In this document: positions 39,001 to 44,246 of the stretch, piece after piece | Numbering within the stretch: position 1 is the stretch's first letter | How the letters are laid out: every line of letters starts with the position of its first letter | From: Branchiostoma floridae | Lineage: Eukaryota > Chordata > Leptocardii > Amphioxiformes > Branchiostomatidae | DNA: 64,000 nt | Direction of reading: 5' to 3' | Assembly: GCF_000003815.2 (NCBI RefSeq) | Contig: NC_049989.1 | Coordinates: 645,045-709,044, forward strand | Program-made: the position numbers and the translations under genes | Notes under the pieces: model-generated | Database searches by the model: none | Seen by the model: the letters and a program-made list of their open reading frames with translations, nothing else | Told to the model about the DNA's origin: nothing

Positions 39001-41089
39001 CAAAAAATGTGGTGCAAACTATCAATTTCTTTGGCAGAATTTACAGTCAAATCTTTAGTATCTAAAGTTCAAAATGATATGAGTACTTGTGTGCTACAAA
39101 TGTAAAACAAATCAGAATCAAACCCTCACTACAAGATTTCTCCACAACCCAAGAGCTCAAACAAAATGGCGGCTTCCCTTGCCTGTCTGGTGCTTTTCAC
39201 AAAGTCCTACAGCACCGCATCAAGGTTGCCAAGCTTCAGATATTTTTGTGAGGAAAGTTTCACTTTTGCAATCTCGTTCATTCCTTGGCAGATGACTTCT
39301 CTTTGGAACACCTACTTGTTCAAACGTGTGGCCAATTCGCTGCCTCTCCTCGTGTCAAGTGCTTTCTGTGGCCACTAAACTGAGACAACGAGTTTTGTAA
39401 TCTTGGTCCTAACTTCCGGACTATCATGGTGGTTCCCGCTACGTTTTCTCATAGTCATACCACCTGCATCGCTTTCTCAACCTCCTTGTTCATGGAAGCA
39501 GAGTCAAGTGGTTGGCAGCAGTCTGCAGGTCGGCCAGAGTCGGTGGCCCCGTCTTTATGCTACAGTAGAAGCCAGTTATAATTGCACAAAGGATTAACGC
39601 ACACTTCTGTTAACTGCACGTAATGCCAAAATCCCAAACCCGGTCCAGCTGGATAACTTTGCAATATTGCACCAGCCGGATAATTGCACATAATAGTATT
39701 AATACGCTGGCAAACAGGTTATGCAATTAAACGGCTTCTACTGTACCTTGTTTATCACTCAGAGCCACAAGAACCACCGGTGTGTCTGTTATTTCTGTTC
39801 ATGTATTCTGAGCCTGTAAACTGCAGAGTTTTTTTATCTAGAGGAAGGTGAGAATTTTTGAAGCCTGGGTAAGTCCAGCACTTAAGTCATCTTATACATT
39901 TAAGTCATCTTATACACTTAAGTCATCTTGTACACCTTAAGTCATCTTGTACACTTATGTCATCTTGTGAACTTAAGTCATCTTGCACGTCTTGTACATC
40001 TTGCCATTCTGACAACTCAACTCAACATGTGATTCACAGATAGACATGTTGTTACCTTTCATAAAGACCTATTGAATATGATTGTAATAATATGCAACCG
40101 TCAAAGTTATGCTGACAGAATAAGATGTTGTGGCATTTGTTCGTTACACATCAACACTTACAGAGAGGCATAAAAGATAATTTACAAATCATTGGCATTC
40201 CAATTTCACAGTAGTAGGGTCCCTATAGCGAAGCGATTTGAGCGATTTACTTTCTTCCCCATACTTATCTAGCGGAATGCATCATTAGGGCCTTGAAAAT
40301 TTTAATTCAAATTTCAAGGCATATTTACACACTGTACGTTTAGATAAAACTACTATCCTATTGCATATCGACCTTTATTGAGCAAAGATGTGACGTCCTT
40401 GGGCGATGAGATGTCATTGAAAATCTGAGCGCTGTCTGACCAACGGGAAATTATTCCTGGCTCGATCCTGTGCTGATTTATTGTGGGGTACAGTACATGA
40501 TGGGGGTCCATTTGCTGCATGGTTCATTGTTAGTACATTTTTAAACACTCAAAAGTATGAAAAAATGATACAAATGTGCTGATATGGTGAAGTAAATGTT
40601 GACATCGTACCGGTTGTTTTAACCAGAATAATTCCAGTTCTAATGCTCTAACATTGCATTGGGCGCCTTTAAAGCAGAAGCAGATCCCAACACTAAAAAA
40701 ATTAGTGAAAAATTATCATGGAAGACCAAACTTTAAAACGCAGACTGGTCTGAGTCATCTTACTTAGAGTTCGACCAGTCTGGGTTCTACCTCTTCTTTG
40801 CAAAGCTTCACTAGTACATAATACTTTGGGAAGAAAATAACATCATACTGCATATATCTATCATGATGATATGATCATAAAAGCAGAAATCTAGTATAAC
40901 CCATTGACATTATAACGCTATATGTTTGTGGGGGAGGGCTCACCTATAGTAGGACAGGAGACCATTGGACAACACGAACCACCGGCGCTGGTAACCTTTT
41001 AGATAGTTCGTCCACTTGAACAACCAGCCCTTGAACTCGTCCGGCGCCGCTTTGCCCTTGCTGGGCGCGGACTGCTTGGAGTCCGGCAT
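1..41089 (-). CDS. OSBP: Oxysterol-binding protein (OSBP), gene span, 3' partial
   Basis: OSBP exchanges cholesterol for phosphatidylinositol 4-phosphate at ER-Golgi contacts. Joining 11 exons by GT/AG sites gives 1695 nt in one frame (565 residues). Domains in order: PH domain (about 18-110, the first part ending in SYYR, the second holding [16 protein letters not shown]), a coiled-coil region (about 120-260), an FFAT-type VAP-binding motif (EFFDAID, about residue 287), a low-complexity Ser/acidic linker, and the OSBP-related domain from [15 protein letters not shown] onward. The EQVSHHPP family fingerprint spans the exon 10/11 junction. The start is the first ATG after an in-frame stop upstream. 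The long Ala/Gly-rich N-terminus of vertebrate OSBP is absent. Exon 12 is not visible and exon 13 is cut by the window edge. OSBP2 is the alternative name; an invertebrate single-copy ancestor is likely. Confidence 0.93.
1325..1354 (+). repeat. (GT)n microsatellite
   Basis: Alternating GT with one C interruption. It lies in OSBP intron sequence just before a hAT-type repeat fragment. Confidence 0.9.
1381..1778 (+). mobile_element. Fragment of hAT-type element running into the N gap
   Basis: It begins with TAGGTGTGGGTACCGGTACA, the end of the complete element at 23537-23989, and continues with the shared AGGTCCAGGTCCGGACCTG block and a CTGGTCCGGTTTTTCTGGAC block near the far end. The terminal 60 or so bases of the other end are expected inside the gap. 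Confidence 0.65.
1779..1998. other. Assembly gap (220 N)
   Basis: Undetermined bases. The left flank is a repeat of which several copies exist in this window, a common cause of assembly gaps. The gap also sits where an OSBP exon is missing. Confidence 0.99.
2320..2439 (-). CDS. OSBP: OSBP exon 11 (VSHHPP, sterol-transfer domain)
   Basis: 120 nt, phase 0 at both ends, with acceptor CCCCCAG and donor GTTAGT. It encodes [18 protein letters not shown] and ends [11 protein letters not shown]. The two His of the EQVSHHPP signature contact the PI4P headgroup in known family members. It joins to exon 10, which ends ITEQ. Confidence 0.95.
2649..2993. mobile_element. Palindromic TIR element, CAGGGCTCGAAATACT family
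   Basis: Perfect 16-bp terminal inverted repeats (CAGGGCTCGAAATACT and its complement) bound 345 bp. Five bases, TGGTA, are repeated at the two outer flanks. Inside each end the word TGCAGGT is iterated in both orientations, as expected for transposase-binding sites. The ends resemble hAT elements, but the apparent 5-bp duplication is not the 8 bp typical of hAT. No transposase is encoded. Confidence 0.85.
3078..3285. mobile_element. TA-flanked MITE, family 1, copy 1
   Basis: The ends CTGTAAATGCA and TGCATTTACAG lie between TA dinucleotides (3076-3077, 3286-3287), which fits a Tc1/mariner-type MITE. The interior is built from several TTCGCGGTGG-like words in both orientations. A second copy is at 13559-13765. 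Confidence 0.85.
3313..3558 (-). CDS. OSBP: OSBP exon 10 (sterol-transfer domain)
   Basis: 246 nt, phase 0 at both ends, with acceptor TTCACCAG and donor GTATGG. It encodes [16 protein letters not shown], then [14 protein letters not shown], and ends GWRAITEQ. These are highly conserved blocks of the OSBP-related domain; [12 protein letters not shown] lies in the N-terminal part of the ligand-binding barrel. Confidence 0.96.
3559..4077 (-). other. OSBP intron 9
   Basis: 519 bases. I see nothing beyond AT-rich intron sequence and no recognisable repeat end. Confidence 0.7.
4078..4245 (-). CDS. OSBP: OSBP exon 9 (start of sterol-transfer domain)
   Basis: 168 nt, phase 0 at both ends, with acceptor CTCCCAG and donor GTCAGT. 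It begins with a Ser/Pro-rich linker ([13 protein letters not shown]) and a basic run ([14 protein letters not shown]), then enters the domain with [18 protein letters not shown] and SKIPMP. In the family the LNLW segment begins the lid of the lipid pocket. Confidence 0.95.
4246..5580 (-). other. OSBP intron 8
   Basis: Contains a foldback element with perfect 25-base arms (4433-4547). The remainder is AT-rich with no coding signal. Confidence 0.8.
4433..4547. mobile_element. Short foldback element with 25-bp perfect arms
   Basis: The arms at 4433-4457 and 4523-4547 are exact reverse complements (starting TAGGTGTCGCTGCTTAC), separated by 65 bases. It is probably a small MITE. I do not see a convincing target-site duplication or a second copy in the window. 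Confidence 0.7.
5581..5758 (-). CDS. OSBP: OSBP exon 8 (Ser/acidic linker)
   Basis: 178 nt, entering at phase 2 and leaving at phase 0, with acceptor CATTTCAG and donor GTAAGT. It encodes [17 protein letters not shown], then [16 protein letters not shown] and [15 protein letters not shown]. It aligns with the Ser-rich regulatory linker between FFAT motif and lipid-transfer domain of vertebrate OSBP, where phosphorylation occurs. Confidence 0.88.
5759..7373 (-). other. OSBP intron 7
   Basis: Contains half of a CAGGGCTCG-family element (5851-5959). No coding signal otherwise. Confidence 0.8.
5851..5959 (-). mobile_element. Half copy of CAGGGCTCG-family element
   Basis: Reverse complement of roughly the left third of the element at 2649-2993: iterated TGCAGGT words, ending GTATTTCGAGCCCTG. 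The other terminus is missing. Confidence 0.75.
7374..7421 (-). CDS. OSBP: OSBP exon 7 (48 nt, possible cassette exon)
   Basis: 48 nt with acceptor TTCCCCAG and donor GTGAGT. It enters and leaves at phase 2, so it can be included or skipped without changing frame. If included it adds [16 protein letters not shown] after LTHR. I do not recognise the peptide in vertebrate OSBP, so it may be alternatively spliced or a lineage-specific insertion. Confidence 0.6.
7422..10890 (-). other. OSBP intron 6
   Basis: A 3.5-kb intron. It has a GT-rich tract near 7600-7640, a diverged half copy of the CAGGGCTCG family (7936-8025), and near 10350-10470 a diverged stretch matching the interior of the hAT-type element (the shared AAGAAAATAACAAG and TTCTACCAAGTTT words). 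I see no coding sequence. Confidence 0.75.
7936..8025 (+). mobile_element. Diverged half copy, CAGGGCTCG family (TGCAAGT variant)
   Basis: Ends GTATTTGGAGCCCTG and carries iterated GTGCAAGT words where the full copy has GTGCAGGT. It aligns with the right end of 2649-2993. Confidence 0.6.
10891..11014 (-). CDS. OSBP: OSBP exon 6 (FFAT motif)
   Basis: 124 nt, phase 1 in and phase 2 out, with acceptor GCTGCAG and donor GTAGGT. It encodes [22 protein letters not shown], whose EFFDAID core is an FFAT motif (canonical EFFDAxE) with an acidic run before it. In OSBP this motif binds VAP proteins on the ER and makes the contact site. Position 7 is Asp rather than Glu, followed by Glu. Confidence 0.93.
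11015..11366 (-). other. OSBP intron 5
   Basis: 352 bases. The 5' splice site at the exon 5 side reads GTTGGA, a weak donor; the acceptor is ordinary. I see no repeat or other feature. Confidence 0.7.
11367..11559 (-). CDS. OSBP: OSBP exon 5 (coiled coil)
   Basis: 193 nt, phase 0 in and phase 1 out, with acceptor CCTACAG. It encodes [18 protein letters not shown], then a coiled-coil stretch with [18 protein letters not shown], ending AAPNDK. It matches the vertebrate KKWQKSLQYERDQRIRLEE block. The donor I used (GTTGGA) is weak, but it is the one that joins exon 6 in frame. Confidence 0.88.
11560..12371 (-). other. OSBP intron 4
   Basis: 812 bases without coding signal. I see no recognisable repeat end. 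Confidence 0.7.
12372..12514 (-). CDS. OSBP: OSBP exon 4 (coiled coil)
   Basis: 143 nt, phase 1 in and phase 0 out, with acceptor CACTGCAG and donor GTGAGT. It encodes [16 protein letters not shown], then [17 protein letters not shown]. This is close to vertebrate OSBP, where the segment belongs to the dimerising central helix. Confidence 0.95.
12515..13009 (-). other. OSBP intron 3
   Basis: 495 bases. Around 12570-12606 it has words (GTGGCCACTATAGACAGGTGGCC) shared with the MITE at 30567-30743, so a degraded copy is likely. No coding signal. Confidence 0.6.
13010..13123 (-). CDS. OSBP: OSBP exon 3
   Basis: 114 nt, phase 1 at both ends, with acceptor GATCCCAG and donor GTAAGC. It encodes [20 protein letters not shown], then [16 protein letters not shown], matching the vertebrate TELQNTLRTLSSKVEDLSTCNDLI block. 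Confidence 0.95.
13421..13556 (-). mobile_element. SINE 3' fragment
   Basis: In reverse orientation it reads GAGGTCACCTGAGTTAGTGC followed by a word like AAATGGCAGCAGCTCCAAAC, matching the 3' parts of the SINE copies at 26411 and 60330. The tRNA-like head is absent. It abuts the MITE that starts at 13559. Confidence 0.65.
13559..13765. mobile_element. TA-flanked MITE, family 1, copy 2
   Basis: Same CTGTAAATGCA ends and interior words as 3078-3285, again flanked by TA (13557-13558 and 13766-13767). 207 bp against 208 in copy 1. No coding capacity. Confidence 0.85.
18827..21597. mobile_element. Candidate 2.8-kb TIR element holding a minisatellite
   Basis: The left end reads TAAGGGACATTATTTACCGG and the right end is its near complement (CAGTAAATAACGTCAGGTCCCTTA). 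G-rich and C-rich runs lie just inside the ends. The interior repeats a unit with the words CAAAATGCAGGAAAT and AAGATTT at about 19000-19370, 20600 and 21200, and also holds the 19-bp array. No target duplication or transposase was seen, so nested elements are possible. Confidence 0.5.
19505..20353. repeat. 19-bp minisatellite, about 44 units, with 76-bp higher order
   Basis: Consensus GTACCGTCCAGTAAGCCCT. A variant containing TACAGACCTGTAA recurs at 19611, 19688, 19764, 19906 and 19983, giving a 76-77-base period (four units) and a further repeat of about 295 bases. Reading frames across it are by-products of the repeat. Confidence 0.92.
21836..21865 (+). repeat. (CA)n tract
   Basis: CA-rich microsatellite with TA and GA interruptions, inside a dispersed repeat that ends with the small dyad ACCTCCATTTTTCATGGAGG (21872-21891). 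Confidence 0.8.
23537..23989. mobile_element. Complete non-autonomous hAT-type element with 8-bp TSD
   Basis: 453 bp. The ends are TAGGGCTGGGTATCGGTACA and the near complement ending GTACCGGTACCCACCCCTA. Both outer flanks are CTCTCATT (23529-23536 and 23990-23997), a perfect 8-bp target-site duplication as made by hAT transposases. The interior has a palindromic AGGTCCGGACCTGGACCT block. No transposase is encoded. Confidence 0.9.
25157..25569. mobile_element. TIR element of about 413 bp
   Basis: The ends read TAAGGCCACACTATATTTAT and, inverted at the right, TTAGGCCCCACCAAATTTAT; both continue with TTGTTGCTTCTC, giving inverted repeats of about 30 bp. No clear target duplication and no ORF of note. 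Confidence 0.65.
26411..26857 (+). mobile_element. tRNA-derived SINE, near full length
   Basis: The head looks like a tRNA: an A box TGGCGCAGCGG (26422-26432) and a B box GTTCGAATCC (26466-26475), the internal promoter of RNA polymerase III. The body continues with CCTTGGGAAAGGCACTTTAC and AAAGAACCCACCAC, and the 3' part has GAGGTCACCTGAGTGGCG. Shorter copies at 13421-13556 and 60330-60612 share the body. It is not a functional tRNA gene: acceptor pairing is poor. Confidence 0.8.
27125..27339 (-). CDS. OSBP: OSBP exon 2 (second part of PH domain)
   Basis: 215 nt, phase 2 in and phase 1 out, with acceptor TTGTACAG and donor GTGAGG. It encodes [17 protein letters not shown], then [20 protein letters not shown] and the C-terminal PH helix with [16 protein letters not shown]. 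It is very close to vertebrate OSBP and completes the Golgi-targeting, PI4P-binding PH domain. Confidence 0.97.
27511..27600 (-). mobile_element. Terminal fragment of hAT-type element
   Basis: Begins TAGGGGTGGGTACCAGTACA and continues with AAAACCGTTTTTCTTGTTGG and ACCGGTCTGAAAAA, matching one end of 23537-23989. Confidence 0.65.
30165..31899 (+). repeat. Dispersed repeat with CTTCGCCAAGAAGG end
   Basis: Starts with ACCTTCGCCAAGAAGGCTAT and a GTAT/ATGT tract, followed by CATAACTCAAGAACGTCTGG and later ATTTTTGGTATGTAGATG and ATTATGCAAAT-type words. The same ordered words occur at 41790-43080 and, inverted, at about 57560-58400. A TA-flanked MITE and a TTAA-flanked element are nested in it. The class is unknown. 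Confidence 0.6.
30567..30743. mobile_element. TA-flanked MITE, family 2
   Basis: 177 bp with inverted ends CAGTCAAACCTGT and ACAGGTTTGACTG between TA dinucleotides. The interior has repeated GGCCACCTCTAYAGAG-like words. This fits a Tc1/mariner-type non-autonomous element. Degraded relatives are likely near 12570 and 35700-35870. Confidence 0.82.
31900..32566. mobile_element. TTAA-flanked TIR element (667 bp)
   Basis: TTAA lies on both sides (31896-31899, 32567-32570). The ends are GGTATCGGACCGGAGTTTC and the imperfect complement AACTCCGACCCGGAACC, with GGTTGGCGGA/CCGCCAACTCCGG just inside. TTAA target sites are used by piggyBac and Kolobok transposases; which one applies is not decided. Short ORFs inside show no transposase. 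Confidence 0.75.
33180..33918. repeat. 107-bp direct repeats bracketing 525 bp
   Basis: 33180-33286 and 33812-33918 are the same length and differ at about two positions (for example GGCACGTG versus GGCGCGTG). They could be terminal repeats of a miniature retroelement, but I see no primer-binding site, no polypurine tract and no clear target duplication. Confidence 0.7.
34311..36156. mobile_element. 1.85-kb TIR element with an assembly gap
   Basis: 27-bp inverted ends (34311-34337 and 36130-36156; TACTCTCATGTCCCTAATAA then ACGTACC) match at 26 positions. The motif GGTAYGTTTATT is repeated several times near both ends, typical of subterminal binding sites. A partial copy of the left half lies at about 46226-46800. 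Internal ORFs on the minus strand (34683-35202) are short and not recognised. Confidence 0.72.
34744..34843. other. Assembly gap (100 N)
   Basis: Undetermined bases inside the TIR element. The round number suggests a placeholder of unknown true size. Confidence 0.99.
36157..36720 (+). repeat. 51-bp minisatellite, 11 units
   Basis: GCTCGCCGTCTTGTCTGGTG starts every 51 bases from 36164 to 36674. The unit differs mainly at ATGTGGGACGTG versus ATGTTAGATGTG. Because 51 is a multiple of 3, long frames stay open on both strands, which is not evidence of coding. A related single word is found near 34275, outside the other end of the adjacent TIR element. Confidence 0.92.
36888..37469 (-). pseudogene. 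Retroelement gag-like reading frame (decayed)
   Basis: The open frame is 193 codons, without an ATG until MSIIL. It reads [20 protein letters not shown], then [36 protein letters not shown] and [14 protein letters not shown], followed by a Cys/His cluster [15 protein letters not shown]. The order (helical domain, then C-x7-C-x5-H knuckle) resembles gag-like proteins of invertebrate retroelements such as DIRS-type ones. The second half of the knuckle is degraded and no polymerase follows, so it is a relic. The family match is from memory only. Confidence 0.4.
37741..38160 (+). CDS. Unassigned open frame of 139 codons
   Basis: The frame is open from 37741 to a TGA at 38160, with no ATG in its first 80 codons. 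It begins in low-complexity G-rich sequence, but from about codon 43 the composition looks protein-like: [52 protein letters not shown], ending [13 protein letters not shown] do not recognise a domain. It may be a fragment of a mobile-element or viral-type gene within OSBP intron 1, or chance. Confidence 0.3.
   Translation, partial: GGKRGGGRTGFRPHQVLYLSIGSGLGGRCHGNGGSKGNKNVTVQVSRGQFLTYQSNSVWLSVPGEFTLWFKVSEHSFSGMGIYMVKDLKVRWFDDSKPIVGCRYNSQEFSMFKSRVQPTKYLKMSIDLPAHFSIKDTLI
38271..38375 (+). CDS. Small basic Cys-containing ORF (34 aa), unassigned
   Basis: ATG to TAA, encoding [18 protein letters not shown] and ending [11 protein letters not shown]. It has a CxxC pair and a basic centre. It sits 110 bases after the 139-codon frame, on the same strand, within the 24-bp direct repeats. 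It is short enough to be chance. Confidence 0.2.
   Translation: MNTDVFLYYSPQIPPRCRARKNKYGLCKYCGALI
39563..39743. mobile_element. TA-flanked MITE, family 3, copy 1
   Basis: The ends CAGTAGAAGCCAGTTATAAT and ATTAAACGGCTTCTACTG lie between TA dinucleotides (39561-39562, 39744-39745). The interior shares ordered words (TAACTTTGCA, GGTGCAATA in reverse) with the copy at 60156-60319, in opposite orientation. Confidence 0.85.
39888..40006. repeat. 18-19-bp minisatellite, about 6-7 units
   Basis: The unit TTAAGTCATCTTGTACAC is repeated with small length changes. It lies in OSBP intron 1. Confidence 0.88.
40944..41089 (-). CDS. OSBP: OSBP exon 1 (start of PH domain)
   Basis: 146 coding nt ending at phase 2 with donor GTGAGC. 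It encodes [20 protein letters not shown], then [18 protein letters not shown] and [11 protein letters not shown], the first strands of the PH domain. The frame is open for 34 codons upstream without another ATG before a stop, so this start is well supported. The next base group joins exon 2 to make SYYRTQAEM. Confidence 0.96.
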
Positions 41090-41465
41090 CGCGACGCCTT
41101 TGGCTTTGTCCTTGTGCTTCCCAATCTTGCCACGAAACTTGGGAATTTTGGAGAAAACTTGGCCAAAACCTCAGCAAAGATGTCTCCTTACATAGGACCG
41201 GAGCACCGCCTAACCAGGACCCTCCCACTACTGGGGGAGGGGGTGGGTGGACGGGAAGGTAGATCTGGCTTCTGCACAGAAAATTTATAACCACCGATTG
41301 TAAAAGTAGATACAATGTACAAAATATTGATGGAATGATTTTGACATCTATTGCCTTAATCGGAGATGAAACGATACTTAATTTATGGTACTACTTTCTT
41401 AGCGCATTGGTTTAGCAACATTTCATCTCGCGAGATATGACGAACACATCCCGTCATCCTTTGCC
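41090..41465. promoter_or_regulatory. OSBP 5' untranslated region and OSBP/MZT2 shared promoter region
   Basis: OSBP and the first MZT2 exon diverge from here. No TATA box is evident. The YY1-like word AAAATGGCGGC (41466-41476) marks the MZT2 side; YY1 sites near start sites are common in TATA-less housekeeping promoters. The assignment as a bidirectional promoter is inferred from layout. Confidence 0.5.
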
Positions 41466-41611
41466 AAAAATGGCGGCCAGACCCCCCAAAAAATAGCGGT
41501 ACATGTTCCTTCTTTCTATCATTGGGAACGGTGTGGTGTTTAAACTCTTTATAGAAGGCAATACATTTTGTATTCCCTCTAACAGGTATCTTCAACACGT
41601 CACCACTTCAG
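41466..41611 (+). other. MZT2: Probable MZT2 5' untranslated exon
   Basis: A strong 5' splice site, CACTTCAG|GTGAGT, ends at 41611, on the plus strand and facing the coding exons of MZT2, whose first coding exon starts with a 3' splice site. The left boundary is uncertain. No transcript evidence is available. Confidence 0.4.
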
Positions 41612-41689
41612 GTGAGTACAGTTGCTGGGTCTAAGACACAGGTGCTAACTCTTGCGTCTATGTCACAGTAGAGTTCACGATCCAGGGCA

Positions 41690-41745
41690 AATTATCGCCG
41701 ATTTGTACTACTACTAGGACAGATCGCGATCGGAGTTGGTCCGGG
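41690..41745. repeat. Fragment of GATCTGTCCTAG repeat
   Basis: ATCGCCGATTTGTACTACTA and TAGGACAGATCGCGATCGGA match the tandem units at 44955-45185. It lies just downstream of the probable first MZT2 exon. Confidence 0.5.
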
Positions 41746-41789
41746 CTTACTTGAGAATCACAACCAAACAGCTGGTAACCCAATATTTA

Positions 41790-43080
41790 CCTTTGCCAGA
41801 ATGGCTAAGGTTATGTTTTAGGCTTGTGAGTCTGTGTGTCTGTGTGTGTGTTAACAGCATAACTCGAGAAGCCTTTGATGGATCCCAATGATATATGGTA
41901 GGTGGGTAGAGGTCGGGAAAACGAAGGTCAAGTTCGATAATGGGCCCCCTAGCGGCTTGCTAAGGTACTGCAGCAGAACCTCAATTTTTTATATCTCGTG
42001 TTCTGGACATGCTGTGGTCATGATTTTTGACTGGTAGATAGCCCTTGGGGCAGAGAGTAAGTGCTGTGAGTTTGGACCCCCTAGCGGCTTGTTTGGAACT
42101 GCAGGCGCCGGTTTCCTTTCAAACTTTGGACGAGAATAACTCTACAACGTGTTGACGGATCGTCATGATTTTTGGTATGTAGATAGAATGAGTGATGACT
42201 TACATAATGATATACTAATTATGCAAATCAACAGCTGATTTGCATAATTAATGAGGAAAATTTATAAATCCACTGCATTCCATGATAGGACTTTCAAACT
42301 TGTTACATATGTAGCTGGGAAGGAGAGAAAAGTCGATGGATATCAATTATGCAAATGATGGCCTCATTTGCATAATTAATGAGAAAATATGAACATGTTG
42401 ACAGATCATCATGTCTTTTGGTATGTAGGTAGCTTAAATGAAGACCTACATAATGAGATACCAATTATGCAAATCAACAGCTAATTTGCATAACTAATGA
42501 GGATATTTTATAAATTCAAACTACATTCCACAATAGGACTTTAAAACTTGTCACATATGTAGCTGAGAAAGAGAGAAATGTCAATAAATGTTTATCATGC
42601 AAATGATGATCTCATTTGCATAATTAATGAGAAAATATGAACGTGTTGAAGGATCGTCATGATTTTTGGCATGTAGATAGCCTAAGTGAAGACTTATATA
42701 ATGTGATACTTATTATGCAAATTAACAGCTAATTTGCATAATTAATGAGGAAAAGTTGATAAATCCACTGCATTCCATTATAGTACTTTCATCAAAGTTG
42801 TCACATATGTAACTGAGAAAAAGGGAAGAGAAAAAGAGGTGTATTTAAAGACTTTGAAAGAGAATAAGTCAAAGGATCATCATGATTTTTGGTATGCTGA
42901 TAGATATCGTAAATTGTAACTTGGGATCTAATTTGCATAATCAATGCCGCAATTTTATAAACCAACTCCAAGCATACAATTATAAAGAAAATGAAATGAG
43001 TAATGCATTTGTCTACAGACATCATTCTACATAACAAACCTGGTTTATTTGGCAAAGGTATGTGTTCGTGGAACTCTAGT
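41790..43080 (+). repeat. Dispersed repeat with four ~247-bp units of octamer dyads
   Basis: Starts ACCTTTGCCAGAATGGCTAA and ends TTTGGCAAAGGTATGTGTTC plus GTGGAACTCTAGTT (an end also present alone near 14325-14360). Inside, GATCRTCATGATTTTTGGTA starts at 42158, 42404, 42652 and 42875. Each unit has inverted octamers; the first dyad has exact 14-base arms AATTATGCAAATCA (42217-42230) and complement (42236-42249). Confidence 0.8.
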
Positions 43081-43549
43081 TGATATTGCATTTCATATGA
43101 GATCGCCCAAATCTGAAACTCAGATTAGCACTCCTATCTTCACCTACTTCAAACAAGATTTAAGGACACAAGGGGTGTTACCCAGTATCCAAACAAGATC
43201 TGAGGGGTGGCGTTGAGGAACACAAGACAAAGAGCCGTATAGACTCAAGTCTACCACCTTGTAACATGGGCACCATAATAATGATAATAATCATCTGGTG
43301 TATTTTGCCAGCCAGTAGGTACCCTATAACATAAGTAATGAGGCTGTTTAACGTGATTGACTTCGTGGAATGACCATGCTTGGTCCGGCTACAGCATCCA
43401 GTCGTCGTTGGTTGGGAGACTCCCATCGAACTGTCCAAACTGCGTGTTGCTTTTCTTCCGAGATCGAGGGATCGGGTGTATCCAACGTGCCACGCAGCCG
43501 TAGCTAACAAGTACCTTCACTACCAACACCAATACTACAGGTGGTAAGG

Positions 43550-43788
43550 CCCCCTTTCCACTACTAGTAGACGGCGATCGCGATGCGCTCTCACTGCGAC
43601 TTAAATAGTACATGTGGAACCTTTGATTTATGCTAGGTTTTCATACACCATGTTAAAGTGTGACTGAGAGGACAACAAAACACACAATGTGTAAACAAAT
43701 TTCTTTTTTCTACAATTCGTTGAGCGATCTGTCAAATTCTATGTTGTAGAGAGAGCGTGGCGAGAGCGCCATGCTAGTGGAAAGGGGG
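43550..43788. mobile_element. 239-bp TIR element (CCCCCTTTCCACTA ends)
   Basis: Inverted ends CCCCCTTTCCACTA at 43550-43563 and its complement at 43775-43788. The subterminal sequences CGGCGATCGCGATGCGCTCTC and GAGAGCGTGGCGAGAGCGCC are partly complementary. No coding capacity; the superfamily is not assigned. Confidence 0.7.
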
Positions 43789-43918
43789 TATAAGGAAAAA
43801 GCCAAAGAAGAGATACTTGCTACTCTGCAAGAAATCACAAATAACAGTAGTTAAACCAAAACGTCTTGGCGACACGTCCAACCCCTGCTTCAGGGAAGAA
43901 CGGACGCTAAACCGGATA

Positions 43919-43936
43919 GAGAGAGAGAGAGAGAGA
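43919..43936 (+). repeat. (GA)n tract
   Basis: A short GA microsatellite directly beside the CAGGGCTCG-family end at 43938. Confidence 0.85.
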
Positions 43937-43937
43937 A

Positions 43938-44200
43938 CAGGGCTCGAAATACTGGGTGCATGTGCACCCAGGTGCACCCAAAATTGTAACTGTGCAACCA
44001 AGATATTAAAGTGTACTAGAATACATCATATTCTTGACATCTAAGTGTTAGAAAGATAATAAAATGTCTGTCATGGTACTTGTTTAAGAATTTGACAGCT
44101 TGTAACTAAGTTTTATTATTAGGTATTTCGTTTTTGACATTCTACTTAAATTTAAGTGGTGCACCCAAAAATGTTTTGGTGCACCCAATTTTTTAAGCTT
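43938..44200 (+). mobile_element. CAGGGCTCG-family copy (TGCACCCA variant)
   Basis: Starts with the exact 16-bp end CAGGGCTCGAAATACT. The iterated subterminal word is GTGCACCCA, not TGCAGGT as in 2649-2993. The same word recurs near 44158-44190, but the right terminus is missing. Confidence 0.7.
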
Positions 44201-44246
44201 TAAGTTCACGTCTAGTGAAATATTAGACGTTAAACAAGGACAACAA

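Larger units (their letters stand above)
27340..40943 (-). other. OSBP intron 1 (13.6 kb)
   Basis: Mostly mobile-element sequence between about 30.1 and 39.8 kb: MITEs, a TTAA-flanked element, a 1.8-kb TIR element with a 51-bp minisatellite beside it, a gag-like reading frame and an unassigned ORF island. A stretch at about 29470-29760 has no obvious repeat character and could hold regulatory sequence, but no motif proves it. Confidence 0.7.

Noticed and set aside
39166-39378. 70-residue ORF beginning [20 protein letters not shown] after AAAATGGCGGC
   Set aside because: It looks like a mitochondrial-type leader and the region is GC-richer, so a processed pseudogene is possible, but neither strand gives a recognisable protein.
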